Assembly: GCF_007954365.1 (NCBI RefSeq)
Contig: NZ_VOLO01000001.1
Coordinates: 62,001-126,000 of the forward strand
Length of the DNA: 64,000 nucleotides
DNA from: Frigoribacterium sp. ACAM 257
GTDB lineage: Bacteria > Actinomycetota > Actinomycetes > Actinomycetales > Microbacteriaceae
Direction of reading: 5' to 3'
Position numbers and translations under genes: made by a program. Under the pieces are notes generated by a model. The model did not search any database, had not been told where the DNA came from, and worked only from the letters and a program-made list of their open reading frames with translations. This document shows positions 59,343 through 64,000 of this stretch, one piece after another; positions within the stretch are counted from its first letter, which is position 1; each line of letters opens with the position of its first letter.

Positions 59343-59696
59343 TCAGCGGCGGCCGAGCCGGCGCTCTCCGCCGGCGCCCAGCGCGTAGGGGAGGCCGTAG
59401 TGGGCGAAGACGTCCGCCTCCTGGGAGGCCTCCAGCTCGCCGTCCGTCTCGATCGACGGCGCGTCCTTGACGAGCTTCTTGTCGAACTGGACCTTGACGT
59501 GCTTGGGCGCGACGACGGCGCCGTCGAGCGGCACGAAGAGCAGCTTCTTGCCCACGAGGCCTGCCTGGACCGTCGCGAAGGACGGGCTGTCCGACGACGT
59601 GTCGAAGTAGACGCTCTCGAGCTGCCCGATCTTGTCGCCGGCCAGGTCGACGACCGGCAGGCCGATCCAGTCGCGCAGGTTCTCCGCTTCGAACAT
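59343..59696 (-). CDS. PRC-barrel domain protein
   Basis: The 117-residue protein has a PRC-barrel (LRDWIGLPVVDLAGDKIGQL and KLLFVPLDGAVV), a small beta-barrel used in RNA processing and photosynthetic reaction-centre proteins and as a general binding module. A short acidic and then basic tail follows. The ATG has a GAGAGGGA site. Function is not apparent from neighbours. Confidence 0.88.
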   Translation of the reverse strand: MFEAENLRDWIGLPVVDLAGDKIGQLESVYFDTSSDSPSFATVQAGLVGKKLLFVPLDGAVVAPKHVKVQFDKKLVKDAPSIETDGELEASQEADVFAHYGLPYALGAGGERRLGRR

Positions 59697-59787
59697 GACA
59701 TCCCTCTCTGCTGCACGGATCAGGGCCGGCACGCGTGCCCCCGACGGTAGTAGCCCGGCGTGTGTGCGGGCCGGGCCCGGACGCCCC

Positions 59788-59873
59788 GTCGAGGACTCAG
59801 GCGTGCGCGTCGCGCCCGGCCGCCCCGTCGAGCGCCTGGCACGATGTCGGCATGTCCGACCTGAGTCCTCGAC
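59788..59873. repeat. 86-bp inverted-arm element, no. 10
   Basis: Arms GTCGAGGACTCAGG (59788-59801) and CCTGAGTCCTCGAC (59860-59873) match at all 14 positions. The right arm lies inside codons 3 to 8 of the next gene. Confidence 0.9.
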
Positions 59874-60604
59874 GCGACCCCGCGTCGCGCCCCGTCCTCC
59901 TCGTCGTCGACGTCGCCGACGGCGGGCGCGGCGACCCTGCCTTCGAGGCCGAGCTGCAGCGCCTGACGGCCAGCGTCGTGGCGGCGGCCGGCTCCGTCGG
60001 CTTCCTCGTCGACCGGGTGCCCGCGGCGCAGACTCCGCAGGACGAGCTCGACGCGCGGCTGGCGGCAGCCGACGCAGTCGTCGTCACCGGGGGAGAGGAC
60101 GTCGACCCGTCCTTCTACGGCGGCGACCTGAGCGAGCCGCACCTCGGCCAGACGTTCCCGGCGGCAGACCGGGCCCAGGTCGCGCTGGTCCGCAGCGCCG
60201 TCGCGGAACGCATCCCGCTCGTCGGCATCTGCCGGGGCATGCAGCTCGTCAACGTCGCCCTCGGCGGCGACCTGGTGCAGCACCTGCACGACGGCGGACA
60301 CGTCAGCGACGACACCGCGGACAGCATGGTCGACCACCGCGTGCTCGTCGAGCCCGGCAGCGAGCTGGCCAAGGCGCTCGGCGCGACGGAGCTCGACGTG
60401 CGGAGCTCCCACCACCAGGCCGTCGGCCGGGTCGCCGCGGGGCTCAGGGTCGTCGCCCGCGCCGACGACGGCACGATCGAGGCGGTCGAGCACGAGGAGG
60501 CGCCCGTCTGGTGCGTGCAGTGGCACCCGGAGGACGTGGGCTCGCGCGGCACCGTGCTCACCGATCTGCTGGAGGCGGCGCTGGCCGCTCGCCGCGCCTC
60601 CTGA
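59852..60604 (+). CDS. Class I amidotransferase, gamma-Glu-GABA hydrolase-like
   Basis: The 250-residue protein has VVTGGEDVDPSFYG, the nucleophile elbow GICRGMQLVN with Cys127, and QWHPED with His225 and Glu227, the triad of peptidase C26. PuuD, the best-known member, frees GABA from gamma-glutamyl-GABA in putrescine breakdown. No other putrescine gene is near. The start region coincides with the right arm of an 86-bp element. Confidence 0.9.
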   Translation: MSDLSPRRDPASRPVLLVVDVADGGRGDPAFEAELQRLTASVVAAAGSVGFLVDRVPAAQTPQDELDARLAAADAVVVTGGEDVDPSFYGGDLSEPHLGQTFPAADRAQVALVRSAVAERIPLVGICRGMQLVNVALGGDLVQHLHDGGHVSDDTADSMVDHRVLVEPGSELAKALGATELDVRSSHHQAVGRVAAGLRVVARADDGTIEAVEHEEAPVWCVQWHPEDVGSRGTVLTDLLEAALAARRAS

Positions 60605-60860
60605 CGTCGCCACTGCCGCGCCGCCTGCAAAACCGAATGTCGCTCTGGATCTTGCGGAGGGGCCGGGGGATCGTGTCACACTGGAGGGACGCCCTCGTCG
60701 TGGAGTGGCCCATCCCCGAACGCCCGCCCCTCCGCCGCGACGAGCGCGTTCCGCCTCCCGACACCGCCTGCGTCACCGCACCTGGTCCTGTCGGCTGAGC
60801 GGTCACTTGACGAGCTCTTCGTCGTGCGCGCCCGGCCGGCCCGTCCAGGAAGGACCGACC

Positions 60861-62354
60861 GTGACCCAGGACACCCCGCGTCCCGACGACGCCCGCACCG
60901 GCACGAGCGCCGGCACGAGCACCAGCACCGGCAGCGTCGCCCTGGCGCCCGAGCGCCCGGCCTCGACCTACACGGGCTCGATGCGGGTCAGCGCCATCGA
61001 GGCTCCTGCGCCGCGTCCGACCCACGGCCACGACGGCACGCCGCACGTCCTCACCCCCTCGGCGATCGTCGGGATCGCCGTGCTCGGTCTGGCCACCTTC
61101 TTCGCCATCACGACCGAGCTGATGCCCGTGGGCCTCCTGTCGACGATGAGCGCAGACCTGGGGGTCACCGAGTCCCGCATGGGCGTCGTCATCACGGTCT
61201 ACGCCCTCGCGGTCGCCCTGCTCGCGCTGCCGCTGACGTGGGTCACGGCGCGCGTGCCGCGGAAGGCCGTCCTCGTCGCGACCCTCGGCGGCTACACGGC
61301 GTCCAACCTGATCGTCGCGCTCGCCCCGAACTTCGAGACGGTCTGCGCGGGACGCGTCGTGGGCGGCGTCGCCCACGCCCTCTTCTTCTCGGTGGCCTCG
61401 GCTTACGCCACGCGCATCGTCCCGCCCCGGCTCGCGGGCCGCGCCATCGCGTTCGTCTACTCGGGCAGCTCGCTCGGCTTCGTGCTCGGCGTGCCCCTGG
61501 CGACGGCGGTCGGCGACCACCTCGGCTGGCGCTCCGCGGTGTTCGCCGTGGCGGTCGCCTCCGCCGTCCTCGCCGTCGTGGCGCTGGCGTTCCTGCCCGC
61601 GGTCCGGGGGGACTCGTCGCCGCACCTCGGCTCGGTCGCGGCCTGGGCTCGTTCCGGCCTGCTCGCCGTGGTCGTCGCCGACCTCCTCCTCTTCGCCGGG
61701 CACTACGTCGTCTACACCTACGTCGGCCCGTACCTCGTGACGGCCGGCCTCGGCGACGACGCCGTCGCGCCCGCCCTCCTCGTGCTCGGGGTCACGGGCA
61801 TCGTGGGGCTGCTGACCGCGGGGGCCTTCGTCGACCGTGCGCCGCGGCAGACCCTGATCGCGGCCGTCGCCGTCATGGCGCTCGCCCTCGCCGCGCTGCC
61901 CCTGGTGCACGGCTCGCTCGTCGGCACCTTCGTCGTCGCCGGGCTCTGGGTGGCGGCCAACGGCACGACCGGCACCTTGTTCATGGCGGCGGCGATCCGC
62001 ACCGGAGGCGTCAGCCCGGACATCGCCGGAGCGCTCGTCAACGCAGGATCCAACGTGGGCATCGCCGGCGGGGCCGCCCTGGGCGCACAGGTGTTCGGCG
62101 CAGCCGGGCTCGGCCTCGGAGCGCTGCCCTTCGTCGCCGCGGTCGTGGTCGGGACGAGCCTCGTGGTCGTCGTCCTCGGTCGCCGGGGCTTCCCCGCCTC
62201 GGGCCACGCGCAGTCGACCCTGTCGACCTCGAGCCTCCGCACGATCACGTCGTCCGTGTCGGTCGTGACGGCGTCGATCGCCACCGTGCAGGCCGTCCGT
62301 ACGGGATCGGTGCCGGCAGGGCCCGCGGTGCGCGGCGGGCGAGGCCGCCGGTAG
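60861..62354 (+). CDS. MFS transporter, AraJ/PbuE-like exporter
   Basis: The 497-residue protein has twelve spans and the DHA1 pattern (ITTELMPVGLLSTMSADLGV, then TWVTARVPRKAVLV). A Thr/Ser-rich head of about 60 residues and a polar tail are longer than usual. AraJ/YdhP-type members export sugars, purines or drugs. GTG follows AGGAAGGA. The 256-base gap upstream has no gene I can support; a 53-codon frame ending at 60798 lacks a ribosome site. Confidence 0.9.
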   Translation: MTQDTPRPDDARTGTSAGTSTSTGSVALAPERPASTYTGSMRVSAIEAPAPRPTHGHDGTPHVLTPSAIVGIAVLGLATFFAITTELMPVGLLSTMSADLGVTESRMGVVITVYALAVALLALPLTWVTARVPRKAVLVATLGGYTASNLIVALAPNFETVCAGRVVGGVAHALFFSVASAYATRIVPPRLAGRAIAFVYSGSSLGFVLGVPLATAVGDHLGWRSAVFAVAVASAVLAVVALAFLPAVRGDSSPHLGSVAAWARSGLLAVVVADLLLFAGHYVVYTYVGPYLVTAGLGDDAVAPALLVLGVTGIVGLLTAGAFVDRAPRQTLIAAVAVMALALAALPLVHGSLVGTFVVAGLWVAANGTTGTLFMAAAIRTGGVSPDIAGALVNAGSNVGIAGGAALGAQVFGAAGLGLGALPFVAAVVVGTSLVVVVLGRRGFPASGHAQSTLSTSSLRTITSSVSVVTASIATVQAVRTGSVPAGPAVRGGRGRR

Positions 62355-62405
62355 CTGCCGTGGGGTCCCGGCCGCGCGGTGCCCGGCCGCGCGGTGCCCG
62401 GCCGC

Positions 62406-62491
62406 GTCGAGGACTCAGGTGTCGACCGCTGCCACGCCCCCGAGGTGCTGTCGGCGACGGGCCGCGCGACGTCATCGCCTGAGTGCTCGAC
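62406..62491. repeat. 86-bp inverted-arm element, no. 11
   Basis: Arms GTCGAGGACTCAGG (62406-62419) and CCTGAGTGCTCGAC (62478-62491) match at 13 of 14 positions. It lies between convergent genes, next to a heptamer array. Confidence 0.9.
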
Positions 62492-62495
62492 CTGT

Positions 62496-62558
62496 CCTGA
62501 GGTCTGAGGCCCGAGGCCCGAGGCCTGAGGCCTGAGGCCTGAGGCCCGAGGCCTGAGG
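62496..62558. repeat. Nine tandem heptamers (CCYGAGG)
   Basis: Nine near-perfect copies of CCTGAGG or CCCGAGG start five bases after element no. 11. Confidence 0.95.
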
Positions 62559-62593
62559 CGCGGCGGCCGCAGCCCGCCGCGCCCGGCCGGGCA

Positions 62594-63256
62594 TCAGCCC
62601 CCGGCGAGCCCGTTCTCGTACGCGAAGATCACCGCGTGCACCCTGTCCCGCAGGGCGAGCTTCGCCAGCACGCGGCCGACGTGCGTCTTCACGGTCGACT
62701 CCGACAGGTAGAGCTCACCGGCGATCTCCGAGTTGCTGAGGCCCCGTCCGATGGCGACGAGCACCTCGTGCTCGCGCTCCGACAGCAGGTCGAGCGAGGA
62801 GGCGCGGCGGGCGCCTGCACGATCGGGCAGCCGCCCCCGGTACAGGTCGAGCATCGCCCGGGTGACACGGGGCGACACGATGGCGTCGCCCGCGGCGACG
62901 GTCCTGATCGCGGCGACGAGCTCGGCGGGAGGCGCGTCCTTCAGCAGGAAACCGCTGGCGCCGGCGTTGAGGCCGCCGAACGCGTACTCGTCGAGGTCGA
63001 ACGTCGTCAGCACGAGCACGCGGGCCTCCGGGCGAGCAGCCACGATGCGGCGGGTGGCCTCGATGCCGTCGAGCCCCGGCATCCGGACGTCCATGAGGAC
63101 GACGTCAGGGCGCAGCTCGGCATCGCGCTCGACGGCGGAGAGGCCGTCGGCGGCCTCGCCCACGATCCGCAGGCCCGGCTGTGCCCCGAGCACCATGGCC
63201 ATGCCGGCGCGGAGCAGGTCCTGGTCGTCGACGAGCATCACGGTGGTCTCGGTCAC
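62594..63256 (-). CDS. NarL/LuxR-type response regulator
   Basis: The 220-residue protein has a receiver (Asp56 in LMDVRMP, LLKDAPP later) and a LuxR-type helix-turn-helix (LSEREHEVLVAIGRGLSNSE, then LSESTVKTHVGRVLAKL). The GTG overlaps the kinase stop (GTGA). No target gene is evident in view. Confidence 0.93.
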   Translation of the reverse strand: MTETTVMLVDDQDLLRAGMAMVLGAQPGLRIVGEAADGLSAVERDAELRPDVVLMDVRMPGLDGIEATRRIVAARPEARVLVLTTFDLDEYAFGGLNAGASGFLLKDAPPAELVAAIRTVAAGDAIVSPRVTRAMLDLYRGRLPDRAGARRASSLDLLSEREHEVLVAIGRGLSNSEIAGELYLSESTVKTHVGRVLAKLALRDRVHAVIFAYENGLAGG

Positions 63257-64000
63257 GGCGCCTCCTCGGGCATCGGGTCGGCGTCCCCGACGGGCTGAGC
63301 GCCGCCGGCTGCGGTGCCGCGGGCGTCGTCGCCCGGGGCCGGGAGGACGAGGCGCAGCCGCCAGCCTCGACCGCCCAGCTCGTCGCGCGGTCCAGCCTCG
63401 AGTCTGCCCCCGAAAAGCGCCGCGCGCTCCCGGAGGCCGACGAGCCCCCGTTCCGTCCCGACCGACGCGGCGGGGACGGCGCCCTCGCCGTCGTCGACGA
63501 CCTCGACGGTCACCTCGCCGAGTCCGTGTCGGCGGCGGCCGCCGCCCGGCTCGGCGCCCCGCGACGCCGGGCCCCGCAGGACGACCGCGACCCGCGCGGG
63601 CCGGTCGGCGTACCTCAGGGCGTTCGTCAGCCCCTCCTGCACGGTCCGGTACAGCACCACCTGCACGGCGGGAGCGGTCGGCAGGTCGCCCTCCCGGGTC
63701 AGCGCGACGGGCAGGCCGGCCGAGCGGTAGGTCTCCACGAGGTCGTCGAGCCCGTCGAGGCCCGGCTGGGGAGCGAGCGCCGCGTCCTCGTCCCCGTCGT
63801 GCAGCACGCCCAGTAGGCGGCGCATGTCGGCCAGCGCCTCCCTGCCGACGACGCCGATCTGGCGCACCGCGTCCCGGCTGCGTGCCGGGTCGGCGTCGGC
63901 CACGGCGTCGGCCCCGTCGGAGAGGCTGATCATGACGGACATGCCGTGGGCGACGACGTCGTGGAGCTCGCGGGCGATCCGCGCGCGTTCCGCGCCCGCG
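63253..64000 (-). CDS. Sensor histidine kinase, C-terminal part (cut by window)
   Basis: The visible 249 residues hold the HisKA_3 phospho-acceptor box (ARELHDVVAHGMSVM) and an ATPase domain (DDGEG and GLVGLRERAALFGGRL). The N-terminal sensing and membrane part lies beyond position 64000. It pairs with the NarL-type regulator. Ala/Pro-rich low-complexity sequence ends the protein. Confidence 0.9.
   Translation of the reverse strand, partial: AGAERARIARELHDVVAHGMSVMISLSDGADAVADADPARSRDAVRQIGVVGREALADMRRLLGVLHDGDEDAALAPQPGLDGLDDLVETYRSAGLPVALTREGDLPTAPAVQVVLYRTVQEGLTNALRYADRPARVAVVLRGPASRGAEPGGGRRRHGLGEVTVEVVDDGEGAVPAASVGTERGLVGLRERAALFGGRLEAGPRDELGGRGWRLRLVLPAPGDDARGTAAGGAQPVGDADPMPEEAP

Noticed and set aside
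60637-60798. 53-codon frame between the amidotransferase and MFS genes
   Set aside because: No ribosome site, no recognisable domain and high Arg/Pro content.
26685-62491. Integron attC sites as an explanation of the 86-bp elements
   Set aside because: No GTTRRRY core, no integrase gene, and the flanking genes are ordinary housekeeping or operon genes rather than cassettes.
26685-62491. Simple intrinsic terminators as an explanation of the 86-bp elements
   Set aside because: Some lie between divergent genes or within coding sequence, arms are 58 bases apart and no U-run follows.

Overview
The window is very GC-rich DNA with many GTG starts, stop/start overlaps of the ATGA or GTGA type, and genes that begin 6 or 7 bases after a TANNNT box, as in leaderless transcripts. 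Together with the gene content this points to an actinobacterium, most likely a member of the Microbacteriaceae; the family-level call is inference. I recognise no rRNA, tRNA, CRISPR array, phage or transposase gene, so this looks like ordinary chromosome with many small operons.

Layout. 0-7 kb: a sugar importer operon (binding protein, two permeases, glycogen-debranching-type enzyme) read leftward from a divergent LacI regulator, with a clear promoter and operator between them. 7-16 kb: small membrane proteins, a peptidase E homologue, a haloperoxidase-like hydrolase, an MFS exporter with an 18-bp palindrome at its promoter, an AraC regulator, a lipase-like hydrolase, NadE and a small monooxygenase. 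16-24 kb: two CNNM/CorC-type proteins behind a proline-rich leader peptide, a GntR regulator beside a two-gene SMR pump, GlpD beside a SorC regulator, and a DJ-1/PfpI protein. 24-32.5 kb: an SGNH-GAF fusion, a broken gene, and a two-component system followed by a MurG paralogue and an NDP-sugar dehydratase-like protein.

32.5-40.7 kb is the most striking part. Two divergent operons encode an alkylglycerone-phosphate synthase homologue, a PlsC-type acyltransferase, a short-chain reductase, a fatty acyl-CoA reductase fused to a HAD domain, and two ferritin-like proteins. Read together they resemble the aerobic ether-lipid (plasmalogen-type) pathway of animals and myxobacteria. 40.8-50 kb: CysK-CysE, YjbR, a histidine phosphatase, NnrD, an acyltransferase-3 protein, a PadR-controlled DHA2 exporter and a MOSC protein. 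49-56 kb: KDG kinase with KDPG aldolase, a nuclease-like protein, and a second sugar importer without its own ATPase. 56-64 kb: a hydroxyacid dehydrogenase, an FMN reductase, MntP, a PRC-barrel protein, a class I amidotransferase, an MFS exporter and a NarL-type two-component pair cut by the window end.

A second unusual layer runs through the right-hand 38 kb. At least eleven intergenic or gene-edge elements share inverted 14-bp arms (GTCGA-N4-TCAGG). In ten of them the arm-to-arm length is exactly 86 bp although the interior differs each time. They sit between genes in every orientation and in two or three places reach into coding sequence.
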